From contig JABJES010000286.1 of the NCBI GenBank assembly GCA_018663165.1, positions 1-6,465 of the forward strand: a stretch of DNA of 6,465 nt, written 5' to 3'. Origin of the DNA: Rhodospirillaceae bacterium (lineage in GTDB: Bacteria; Pseudomonadota; Alphaproteobacteria; UBA11136). Made by a program: the position numbers and the translations under genes. Shown one piece after another: positions 1 to 6,464 of this stretch (position 1 is the stretch's first letter; each line of letters starts with the position of its first letter). The notes beneath the pieces are model-generated. The model was not told the origin of the DNA. It made no database searches and saw only the letters and a list, made by a program, of their open reading frames with translations.

Positions 1-2
1 AT

Positions 3-437
3 TGTCACATCGGCAACAATGTCATCATGGCCAATAATGCGACTCTTGGCGGCCATGTAGCGGTCGGTGATTTTGCCGTTCTTGGTGGCCTGTGCGGGGT
101 TCATCAGTTCGTGCGTATTGGTCCTCACGCTATGATCGGTGGTATGTCCGGGGTCGAAAACGATGTCATTCCCTATGGCTCGGTGATGGGCAACCGGGCC
201 TGTATGTCCGGCCTCAACATTGTTGGTCTCAAGCGCCGGGGGTTCACGCGCGAGATCATTCATACCCTGCGCACTGCCTATCGCCTGCTATTTGCCCAGG
301 AAGGAACCCTGTCGGAACGGGTTGATGATGTTGCCGAAATGTTTAACCAGAACGAGCCGGTGATGGAAATCGTCGCCTTTATCCGCGAAGATTCCTCGCG
401 CGCCGTCTGCCAGCCTGAAATCGAGCATGCCGCCTGA
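3..437 (+). CDS. lpxA: Acyl-ACP--UDP-N-acetylglucosamine O-acyltransferase, C-terminal part (5' end outside window)
   Basis: LpxA transfers a 3-hydroxyacyl chain from acyl carrier protein to the 3-OH of UDP-GlcNAc, the first step of lipid A synthesis, in the cytoplasm. The open frame runs in from the left edge (codon starting at base 3) and gives 144 residues against about 262 for the E. coli enzyme, so roughly the first 45% is missing. What is visible is the end of the left-handed beta helix, with hexapeptide-type repeats (NNATLGGHV, GGLCGVHQFVRIG), then the helical C-terminal domain starting near GLKRRGFTRE. Histidines equivalent to E. coli His144 (GGHV) and His160 (VHQF) are present. The catalytic His125 would lie just before the window. 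A Gly occupies the position of the E. coli chain-length ruler Gly173 (GPHAMIGGMSG). The first in-window ATG at base 27 is internal, not the true start. The 3' end overlaps lpxI by 11 bases. Identification is very secure. Confidence 0.96.
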   Translation, partial: CHIGNNVIMANNATLGGHVAVGDFAVLGGLCGVHQFVRIGPHAMIGGMSGVENDVIPYGSVMGNRACMSGLNIVGLKRRGFTREIIHTLRTAYRLLFAQEGTLSERVDDVAEMFNQNEPVMEIVAFIREDSSRAVCQPEIEHAA

Positions 438-1275
438 TACCGGCTCTGGTCGGAAAATCGAAAAGCTCGGTATTTTTGCCGGTGGCGGCGAATTGCCTAA
501 ATATATTCTTGCCGCCTGTCGTGCGGCCGAGCGCGATGTCTTTGTTCTCGCCTTCGAAGGCCAGACCGATCCCGAAACAGTTAAAGATGTGCCTCATCTG
601 TGGACCCGCTTCGGTAATATCGGCGGAGCGCTTGAGACCCTGAAAGGTGAAGGGGTAGGCGAAATTGTTCTCGCCGGGGCCATAGCCCGACCGTCACTCT
701 TATCCCTCAAGCCTGATGCGGCGACGGCAAAACTCGCCGCCCGTCTTTTAAAATCCGCTTTTGGCGATGACAAGCTTCTCGGGGCGGTTATTGCAGAACT
801 TGAAAAGATGGGGTTCAAGGTTATTGGTGCAGACGAACTTCTCGAACATCTGGTGGCGATAGAAGGCCCTTACGGGGTTCACCGTCCAGACGCCCAGGCC
901 CGGTCCGATATTGCCCGTGGGGTTGAGGTTGCCCGCGCCCTTGGAAGTGCCGATGTCGGGCAGAGTGTCGTCGTCCAGCAAGGCATCGTTCTTGGTGTTG
1001 AGGCCGTTGAGGGCACTGACGCCTTGATCGCCCGGGCAAAGAATCTCTCCCGTGAGGGTCCAGGTGGCGTTCTGGTCAAGCTGATGAAACCCGGCCAGGA
1101 TCGTCGCGCCGATTTACCGTCCATCGGTCCGGCCACGGTCGCGGCGGCTGGCAAGGCCGGTCTTTCCGGGATTGCCGTAGAGATGGGCCGGGCGTTGGTT
1201 CTTGATGGCGATGAAATCGCACGCCGCGCCGATGCTGCGGGGATTTTTGTTACCGGTATCAAGGCGCAAGCGTGA
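427..1275 (+). CDS. lpxI: UDP-2,3-diacylglucosamine pyrophosphatase LpxI (DUF1009 family)
   Basis: LpxI hydrolyses UDP-2,3-diacylglucosamine to lipid X and UMP. It replaces the unrelated LpxH in many alphaproteobacteria and acts as a soluble or membrane-associated cytoplasmic enzyme. The 282 residues match the usual length of about 270 to 285. The N-terminal domain begins with the family signature KLGIFAGGGELP (residues 13-24), followed by GDDKLL (113-118). The C-terminal domain carries VVVQQGIVLGVEAVEGTDALI (split here as residues 181-190 and 191-201) and KPGQDRRADLPSIGP (221-235). Asp225, in KPGQD, has the same number as the Asp I recall as essential in Caulobacter LpxI; this was not aligned. 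The ATG at 427 lies inside the end of lpxA (overlap ATGCCGCCTGA) and has no strong Shine-Dalgarno, which fits translational coupling. There is no other plausible start before the KLGIFAGGG motif. The stop TGA at 1273-1275 overlaps the lpxB start. Confidence 0.96.
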   Translation: MPPDTGSGRKIEKLGIFAGGGELPKYILAACRAAERDVFVLAFEGQTDPETVKDVPHLWTRFGNIGGALETLKGEGVGEIVLAGAIARPSLLSLKPDAATAKLAARLLKSAFGDDKLLGAVIAELEKMGFKVIGADELLEHLVAIEGPYGVHRPDAQARSDIARGVEVARALGSADVGQSVVVQQGIVLGVEAVEGTDALIARAKNLSREGPGGVLVKLMKPGQDRRADLPSIGPATVAAAGKAGLSGIAVEMGRALVLDGDEIARRADAAGIFVTGIKAQA

Positions 1276-2462
1276 TGGCGGATAGCGCTTCGGGGCGGCG
1301 CTTTTTCCTCGTCGCCGGTGAGCCTTCGGGCGATGCGCTTGGGGGGCGTCTGATGGCCGCACTCGATGCTCTCTCAGTCGAAAAAATTCACTATACGGGC
1401 ATTGGCGGCAAGGCGATGGCGGCCCAGGATTTGGAGAGTCTTTTTCCCATTGATGAACTTTCGATCATGGGCCTGTTTGAAGTGTTGCCGAGTCTGCCGC
1501 GCCTGATCCGTCGCCTCAATCTGACGGCGGCGACGATCCGTAACCAGCACCCCGACGCGGTGATTACCATTGATGCACCAGGATTCAATTTTCGTTTGGC
1601 CCGGCGGTTGAAGAAAAATCCACGGACAAAAGATATTCCGATCATTCATCTGGTTGCCCCTTCGGTGTGGGCGTGGCGTCCGGGCCGGGCTAAGGAAGTG
1701 GCTGGATTTCTCGACCATCTGTTGGCGTTGCTGCCCTTTGAGCCGCCTTATTTTGAATCGCAAGGTCTCGCCACCACCTTCATTGGACATCCAGTGTTGG
1801 AAAGCGGGGCAGGTGAGGGGGACGGGGCGGCCTTTCGGGCGCGTCACGCCATTGCGCCGGATATCCCTATCCTCATCCTGCTGCCGGGCAGTCGCGCCGG
1901 TGAGGTGGGTCGCCTGTTGCCGGTCTTTAAGGAAACTCTCGACTTATTGCAAAAAGAAATGCCGGGGCTTCATGTGGTTCTCCCTTGTGTTCCGGCATTG
2001 GCTGAAACAATTGAGGCGGAAACCGCTAACTGGTCACTGCCTGTCACCTGTCTTTCCGGAGAGGCGGAAAAGTTTGATGCTTTTGCCGCTGGCACGGTGG
2101 CCCTTGCCGCTTCTGGTACGGTAACCACCGAATTGGCAATGGCTGGTTTGCCGATGGTCGTCACCTATAAAATGAATCCGTTTACCGCACTTCTCGCCCG
2201 GCATCTGGTCAAGGTGCCTTACGTAACCCTGGTTAATCTGGTGCTGGAAAAGGCGGCGATCCCCGAATTTCTTCAAGGTGACTGTCAACCAGACAGGCTT
2301 GCCGGCGCTTTGATGGAACTGGTTGTCAATGCCAAGTCACGGGCCGCCCAGATCGGTGCCTTTTCGCAGGCCCTTGATCGTCTCGGCCAGGGTGGGGAAA
2401 CACCTTCACGCAAGGCGGCGCGGGTTATCCTCGATGTGGTTGCCTCTGGTTTTAAGCGCTAG
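1275..2462 (+). CDS. lpxB: Lipid-A-disaccharide synthase (GT19 family)
   Basis: LpxB joins UDP-2,3-diacylglucosamine and lipid X (the product of LpxI encoded just upstream) into the beta-1,6-linked lipid A disaccharide at the inner face of the cytoplasmic membrane. From the ATG the protein has 395 residues (E. coli about 382). Signatures in order: LVAGEPSGD (residues 12-20), GIGGKAM (42-48), LSIMGLFEVLP (62-72), ITIDAPGFN (98-106), whose Asp100 matches the essential Asp98 of E. coli, APSVWAWRPGR (128-138), FIGHP (169-173), LLPGSRAGEV (202-211), and the nucleotide-sugar region ASGTVTTELAMAGLPMVV (279-296). Two starts are possible: GTG at 1272 or ATG at 1275. The ATG is preferred because of start-codon strength and the classic TGATG junction with the lpxI stop; a weak AAGG at 1261-1264 serves either. 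The stop TAG (2460-2462) lies inside the 3' end of the convergent cyclase gene. Confidence 0.96.
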   Translation: MADSASGRRFFLVAGEPSGDALGGRLMAALDALSVEKIHYTGIGGKAMAAQDLESLFPIDELSIMGLFEVLPSLPRLIRRLNLTAATIRNQHPDAVITIDAPGFNFRLARRLKKNPRTKDIPIIHLVAPSVWAWRPGRAKEVAGFLDHLLALLPFEPPYFESQGLATTFIGHPVLESGAGEGDGAAFRARHAIAPDIPILILLPGSRAGEVGRLLPVFKETLDLLQKEMPGLHVVLPCVPALAETIEAETANWSLPVTCLSGEAEKFDAFAAGTVALAASGTVTTELAMAGLPMVVTYKMNPFTALLARHLVKVPYVTLVNLVLEKAAIPEFLQGDCQPDRLAGALMELVVNAKSRAAQIGAFSQALDRLGQGGETPSRKAARVILDVVASGFKR

Positions 2463-3318
2463 TCGCCGCCTCGATCCGGTTGCGCCCACCTTCTTTCGCC
2501 CTGTAAAGGGCTTCGTCGGCACGCTTGCAGAAACTCTCCTCATTTTCTTCAGGGCCAGCTTGGGAGATGCCGAGGCTGGCGGTCACTTTGCCAACCTCTG
2601 GAAAGTCGTGGGCCTCGATAGCGGCGCGAAGGCGCTCGCCCACCTTGAGGGCGTTTTCAAGATCGGTCTGGGGCAAAAGGCAGGCGAATTCTTCGCCTCC
2701 CCAGCGGCAGGGAAGATCGCTCGGACGGCAGACCTCACGAAGAATATCTGCCAGATCCCGCAGGACGGCATCCCCGGCGTGATGGCCATAGGTGTCGTTG
2801 ACAGCCTTGAAATGGTCGAGATCGATCATGACCATGGACAGGCCGTGGCCGTGGCGGTCGCGAAGTGAGAGTTCACGGTGCATCAGATCGTCAAAGGCGC
2901 GGCGGTTAAAGAGCCCGGTCAACAGATCATACATGGCCTGACGGCGGTCCTCGGCCGTCCGCAGACCGGCATTGACCTGGGCGATCAGCTCGTCTGGTTC
3001 AAAGGGCTTGGTGAGATAGGCGTCGGCACCGGTATTCAGTCCGTCCACCTTGTCGCTTGTTTCCCCTCTGGCCGACAGCATGATGACGTAAACGGCGGCG
3101 CAGGCCGGATCGGTGCGGATCTGGCTGCACGCTTCCATACCATCCATTTCCGGCATCATGACATCGAGAATCACCAAATCCGGCTGATGCTCTGTCGCCA
3201 TTTCAACCCCTTGGCGACCGTTTTCGGCCTCGATAACCTCATGCCCGGCCATCATGAGATGTATTTTTATGACGTCGCGTATGGCGGTGTTATCGTCAAC
3301 GATCAGTATTTTAGCCAT
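2452..3318 (-). CDS. Response regulator diguanylate cyclase (REC-GGDEF, PleD-like output)
   Basis: This is a 288-residue cytoplasmic response regulator that should make cyclic di-GMP from two GTP when phosphorylated. The receiver domain covers about residues 1-122: acidic pair Asp8-Asp9, phosphoacceptor Asp52 (VILDVMMPEMDG), Ser82 in MLSARG, and Lys104 in YLTKP. A short linker leads to the GGDEF domain (about 125-285): DLLTGLFNRRAF (131-142), DLDHFKAVNDTYGHHAGD (166-183), and the active site GGEEF at 207-211. The inhibitory I-site Arg198-x-x-Asp201 lies exactly five residues before GGEEF, so product feedback is expected. The chosen start is ATG at 3318-3316, because GAGGG lies 8 bases upstream and the receiver motif follows at once; a GTG at 3333 would swallow that ribosome site. 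The gene overlaps the upstream kinase by 8 bases and lpxB at its 3' end. It is the probable partner of that kinase; this is inferred from operon structure. Confidence 0.93.
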   Translation of the reverse strand: MAKILIVDDNTAIRDVIKIHLMMAGHEVIEAENGRQGVEMATEHQPDLVILDVMMPEMDGMEACSQIRTDPACAAVYVIMLSARGETSDKVDGLNTGADAYLTKPFEPDELIAQVNAGLRTAEDRRQAMYDLLTGLFNRRAFDDLMHRELSLRDRHGHGLSMVMIDLDHFKAVNDTYGHHAGDAVLRDLADILREVCRPSDLPCRWGGEEFACLLPQTDLENALKVGERLRAAIEAHDFPEVGKVTASLGISQAGPEENEESFCKRADEALYRAKEGGRNRIEAATSA

Positions 3319-5530
3319 TGGAAGCACCCTCACTTTTTATTGGAAGGGAAAAGATAAAAGTTGAACCGACATTTTCGATGCTAAACACCGCTATTTTGCC
3401 GCCGTGGAGTTCGACAAGGCTTTTTGAAATGGCCAGCCCGAGCCCGGTCCCTTCTGCAGAGCGGGTTGACGTGCTGTCAGCCTGTTTGAACCGGTCAAAG
3501 ATTTTTTCCTGATCTTCTGTTGTCAGTCCGACTCCTGAATCAGTGACGGAAAAAACGGCTTCATTATTATTATGGTCAACCGACAGTATGATCGTGATAT
3601 GGCCTGTGTTTGTGAATTTGATCGCGTTCCCCATAAGGTTGATCAATATCTGGCGCAGCCGAACGGGGTCAGCCTCAATTATGCAGTTCTCCGCTGTAAC
3701 GACTATTTCCAAATTCTTTTCCCTCGCCTTGGGGGCGAGCTGGGCGGAAACCTCCCGGACGATTTTCGATGGGTCGAGTAATCCGGTGTTAAGATTGAAT
3801 TTACCCTCTTCAAGTTTGGAGATGTCGAGAAGGTCGTTCAGCATCTCGAGAAGGTGTTTTCCGGAAACTTCTATTTTTCTGGCAAAATCGGCCACCATTT
3901 CAGGTGCCGGTAATTTCTCCGGATTGGTTAAAAAGGGTAGATAGCCGAGAATGACGGTCAGAGGTGTGCGCAATTCGTGGCTGACGGTGGAAATGAGCTG
4001 ATCCTTCATCTGATCAATCTCTTTGCGTTCTGAAATATCCCGCACGATTCCGGTGAATGTTATGTCATCTCCAACCTTCACCTCGCTGACCGCCAGATCC
4101 ATGGGAAAAACATGGCCGTCCTTGCGTAATCCTTGGACCTCGCGCCCGATGCCGATAATTTTTTTCTTACCGCTGTCCATGAAGTTGGATAAATATCCGT
4201 CATGTTCGCTTTGGTAAGGATCAGGCATCAGCATCTTGATGTTTTTTCCGATAACCTCAGTGGAGAAGTAACCAAATAACACCTGGGATCTTCTGTTGAA
4301 GGAGAGCACGGTTCCCTTCCGGTCGATGGTGATGATGCCGTCGACGGCGGTATCGAGGATCGACTGTAGTTTCTTTGTATTCTTCTTTGTCTCTATCCGT
4401 GCGGCGGCGAGTTTATGCGCGGTATCATTGAAGGTATTGGCCAGATAACTGAATTCGTCGTTGCGGCCACTCTCGATCCTGAAATCCAGATTACCGGTGC
4501 CAACTTCTTTTGCGCCTTTCACCAGGCTCTGTACAGAGCGGGAAATTCTATTCGATGAAAGGAACATGAAAAACACGGCCAATAAGCTAATAACTACCGT
4601 GAAGATCAGCAGGACGTGCTTGAATTTTTGGATCGGCGCTGTGATGTCGGCCAAGGGGGCAACGGCGATGATACTCCAATCGAGGGCCTGATTGACGCCG
4701 AACTCATCCATATCGGCAAAACCCGCCATCACCTCATCGCCCGCAGCATCGGTGTAAATAATACTTCCGTTCTGGCCCTGGGTTGAAAAATCCTCAAGCA
4801 GCTCAGGGTTGAGAGCCAAATCAGGGAAGGGATCAAAAGTCTCTACATTCGGATCATCACTGATGATAACCCGACCATCATTATCGACCAGATAAACGTA
4901 TTTATCGCCGATGATCCGCTCGTCAAAATCGCTGATGATTTTTCGCACCACATCAAGGTTGACTTCTGTGAGAAGAATCTTGATGACGATGGTATTGCTT
5001 TCATCGGTGATCGGGGTCAGAAAGGCCACCCCGAGGCCGCTATCTAATTCAGTCGCCTCCGAGACGAAAACATCCCCCTGCTTTCCATCCAGCGCATGAT
5101 TAAATATCGCCTCCAGACCGGGGTGCAGGGAGAGGATATTAAGTCCTTTTTCATCCGTCGATCCGGAACCGGCGAAGATGAGTTCATCCCTGCCGATGAC
5201 CTCGATACTATCGAGATAGATACTTTCCCTGTGGGTTTCGTTTAAATACTTGGTGATGGCGGTTGCATCATCGCCTTCAAGCACATCGGCCTGGGAGAGG
5301 ATTCTAATTTCATGCAGACGCTGCTCAAGCAGCCGGTCGATATCGGCACCGACAAGGAATGTTTTTTCCTGAAGATCTGTCCTGAGGCTGTCGATCAGGG
5401 CGTTTGAGGCGGTTTCTGCCGAAAAGAAATAAATAAAGAAAAGAGGCACCAGGGTGAACATTATCGCCATGGCGATAAATTTGCTGGTCAGACGCCGGTG
5501 CAAAGGGATATGGCTTGGTTGCGTGCTCAT
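3311..5530 (-). CDS. Membrane sensor histidine kinase (dCache-like, HAMP, FixL-like PAS, HisKA, HATPase_c)
   Basis: This 739-residue inner-membrane kinase should autophosphorylate on His518 and pass phosphate to the receiver-cyclase encoded next. Layout by eye: membrane segment about 17-36; periplasmic double-Cache-like sensor about 37-303, with the membrane-proximal module signature YVYLVDNDGRVIISDDP (211-227); membrane segment about 304-325; HAMP about 326-378; short coiled coil; PAS about 385-500; HisKA with SHELRTP (517-523); HATPase_c with N box NLMGNAIKF (631-639), G1 box DSGVG (664-668), F box IFDRF (677-681) and G2 box GTGLGLA (694-700). No receiver domain is attached. The PAS contains SEHDGYL and IIGIGREVQGLRKDG; His443 and Arg463 align with FixL heme-ligand His200 and distal Arg220, hence possible heme binding. 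The ATG at 5530-5528 has only a weak GGA close upstream. The stop TAA overlaps the cyclase start by 8 bases. The sensed ligand is unknown. Confidence 0.94.
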   Translation of the reverse strand: MSTQPSHIPLHRRLTSKFIAMAIMFTLVPLFFIYFFSAETASNALIDSLRTDLQEKTFLVGADIDRLLEQRLHEIRILSQADVLEGDDATAITKYLNETHRESIYLDSIEVIGRDELIFAGSGSTDEKGLNILSLHPGLEAIFNHALDGKQGDVFVSEATELDSGLGVAFLTPITDESNTIVIKILLTEVNLDVVRKIISDFDERIIGDKYVYLVDNDGRVIISDDPNVETFDPFPDLALNPELLEDFSTQGQNGSIIYTDAAGDEVMAGFADMDEFGVNQALDWSIIAVAPLADITAPIQKFKHVLLIFTVVISLLAVFFMFLSSNRISRSVQSLVKGAKEVGTGNLDFRIESGRNDEFSYLANTFNDTAHKLAAARIETKKNTKKLQSILDTAVDGIITIDRKGTVLSFNRRSQVLFGYFSTEVIGKNIKMLMPDPYQSEHDGYLSNFMDSGKKKIIGIGREVQGLRKDGHVFPMDLAVSEVKVGDDITFTGIVRDISERKEIDQMKDQLISTVSHELRTPLTVILGYLPFLTNPEKLPAPEMVADFARKIEVSGKHLLEMLNDLLDISKLEEGKFNLNTGLLDPSKIVREVSAQLAPKAREKNLEIVVTAENCIIEADPVRLRQILINLMGNAIKFTNTGHITIILSVDHNNNEAVFSVTDSGVGLTTEDQEKIFDRFKQADSTSTRSAEGTGLGLAISKSLVELHGGKIAVFSIENVGSTFIFSLPIKSEGASNG
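3327..3331 (-). promoter_or_regulatory. Ribosome binding site deciding the cyclase start
   Basis: GAGGG on the minus strand stands 8 bases before the ATG at 3318-3316. It lies inside the last codons of the kinase gene, so ribosomes finishing the kinase could re-initiate here. It favours the ATG over the upstream GTG at 3333-3331, whose own codon partly overlaps this motif. Confidence 0.7.
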
Positions 5531-5572
5531 TTATCCGGTTTTGTGGTTATTCCATTCAAATTGCATACAAAA

Positions 5573-5606
5573 CCGCAGCCGCAGCTTTACCGCAGCCGCA
5601 GCTTTA
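5573..5606. repeat. Perfect two-copy 17-bp tandem repeat upstream of the kinase gene
   Basis: CCGCAGCCGCAGCTTTA occurs twice without a gap or mismatch (5573-5589 and 5590-5606). Each unit itself begins with CCGCAG repeated twice. Relative to the kinase ATG the array spans about 43 to 76 bases upstream, where an activator or repressor site might lie. It could equally be a slippage duplication with no function. No function is claimed. Confidence 0.9.
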
Positions 5607-5643
5607 TCGGCATTGCTTGATGGAGTCGAACACGAAACTGGTT

Positions 5644-5683
5644 AACAAAAGCCCAATAACATCCACGTTTGAGTGGTTATTGG
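5644..5683 (-). terminator. Probable rho-independent terminator of gltA
   Basis: Reading the minus strand, starting 13 bases after the gltA stop codon, CCAATAACCAC pairs with GTGG and TTATTGG: 4 inner and 7 outer base pairs, a 6-base loop and a 3-base bulge. The hairpin is followed by GC and then TTTTGTT. The stem is AT-rich and bulged, so its strength is uncertain. An alternative fold with 8 outer pairs (CCAATAAC/GTTATTGG) and a larger loop uses the same bases. Its position directly behind gltA supports the call. Confidence 0.5.
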
Positions 5684-5696
5684 TTTCAGAACACCC

Positions 5697-6464
5697 TTAG
5701 AACTTGTCTGGAACAATGCCTGGAAAGACATGGCGAATGCGCTTTTTCTTGCGCGATTCGATCGATGTGAACTCGCGGTGGGTATAGCCCGTATAGAGCT
5801 GGCGCGGGCGGCCAATGCGCAGATTCTTGTCCTCGTTCATTTCCTTCCACTGGGCGATCCAGCCGACGGTGCGGGAAACCGCGAACAGTACCGTGAACAT
5901 GGAGGTCGGCAGGTTAAGGGCGCGCAAAATGATTCCGGAATAGAAATCGACATTGGGGAAGAGTTTTTTCTTGATGAAATACTCGTCTTCCAGGGCAACC
6001 CGTTCAAGTTCCATGGCCAGTTCGAGCAGGGGCTCGTTAATGTCGCCCATTTCATCGAGAACATCGTGACAGGCATCGCGCAGAACCGTCGCCCTGGGGT
6101 CGTAATTCTTATAGACCCGGTGCCCAAAGCCCATCAGGCGGAAGGGGTCGTTCTTGTCCTTGGCGCGTTCGATGAACTCGGGAATGTTTTTCTTGTCGCC
6201 GATGGCGCGCAGCATGGTCAAAACCGCTTCGTTTGCGCCGCCATGGGCGGGGCCCCAGAGTGAGGCGATGCCAGCCGCAATACAGGCAAAGGGGTTGGCA
6301 CCCGACGAGCCGGCCAGACGCACCGTCGAGGTTGAGGCGTTTTGTTCGTGATCGGCGTGAAGGATGAGGATCTGGTCGATGGCCTTGGCCTGGATCGGGC
6401 TCACCTTGTATTCATTGCACGGCGTGGCGAACAGCATATGCAGCAGGTTTTCGGAAAAGCTGAG
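5697..6464 (-). CDS. gltA: Citrate synthase, type II, C-terminal part (5' end outside window)
   Basis: GltA condenses oxaloacetate and acetyl-CoA to citrate, the entry step of the TCA cycle. The frame runs in from the right edge (first full codon CTC at 6464-6462) and gives 255 residues, about 60% of the roughly 430-residue enzyme; the ATG at 6437 is internal. Motifs in order: LILHADHEQNAST, SLWGPAHGGANEA, MGFGHRVYKNYDPRA, KLFPNVDFYSG, and RPRQLYTG near the end. The catalytic triad of E. coli GltA (His264, His305, Asp362) is present as His in GPAHGG (codon 6243-6245), His in FGHR (6120-6122) and Asp in PNVDF (5946-5948). The motifs are those of the hexameric bacterial type. After the usual end of the family (here near REFTSIESR) there are 17 additional, initially basic residues, KKKRIRHVFPGIVPDKF. 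A probable terminator follows the TAA stop. Confidence 0.96.
   Translation of the reverse strand, partial: LSFSENLLHMLFATPCNEYKVSPIQAKAIDQILILHADHEQNASTSTVRLAGSSGANPFACIAAGIASLWGPAHGGANEAVLTMLRAIGDKKNIPEFIERAKDKNDPFRLMGFGHRVYKNYDPRATVLRDACHDVLDEMGDINEPLLELAMELERVALEDEYFIKKKLFPNVDFYSGIILRALNLPTSMFTVLFAVSRTVGWIAQWKEMNEDKNLRIGRPRQLYTGYTHREFTSIESRKKKRIRHVFPGIVPDKF

Larger units (their letters stand above)
5531..5696. other. Intergenic region between gltA end and kinase start
   Basis: These 166 bases are the only non-coding stretch of the window. They hold the gltA hairpin, the 17-bp tandem repeat, and by position the promoter of the kinase-cyclase operon. I found no convincing pair of -35 and -10 boxes, no good FNR/FixK palindrome, and no tRNA or small-RNA signature. 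A short ORF that crosses the region on the plus strand has no ribosome site or recognisable protein. Confidence 0.7.

Noticed and set aside
1374..1847. 157-codon minus-strand frame inside lpxB
   Set aside because: Antisense to the catalytic region of LpxB, with no family resemblance and no start signal.
2323..2868. 181-codon plus-strand frame crossing the lpxB end and the cyclase gene
   Set aside because: It overlaps two firmly identified genes; its sequence mirrors the cyclase codons on the opposite strand and shows no motif of its own.
3319..3333. GTG at 3333 as start of the cyclase (five additional residues)
   Set aside because: It would place the GAGGG ribosome site inside the coding region, and receivers of this type normally begin directly with MxKILIVDD.
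2878..3357. 159-codon plus-strand frame opposite the receiver domain
   Set aside because: It is antisense to the conserved REC motifs, so it is treated as a shadow frame.
3311..5530. Kinase as a hybrid kinase or a direct FixL ortholog
   Set aside because: No receiver follows the ATPase domain, and unlike FixL it has a large periplasmic Cache-like sensor and a HAMP domain. Only the PAS domain resembles FixL.
5617..5630. Possible FNR/FixK box (TTGAT-GGAG-TCGAA) upstream of the kinase, tempting given the FixL-like PAS
   Set aside because: Only one half matches TTGAT-N4-ATCAA; the other half has too few matches to call a site.
5545..5640. Sigma-70 type promoter for the kinase operon
   Set aside because: I tested TTCGAC and TTGTAT as -35 boxes with GATAAA and GAATAA as -10 boxes; spacing or matches were poor, so no promoter is annotated although one must be near.
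5673..6263. 196-codon open frame on the plus strand
   Set aside because: It lies antisense to the conserved gltA motifs, its translation has no recognisable domain, and it has no clear ribosome site. It is the usual GC-rich shadow of a real gene.
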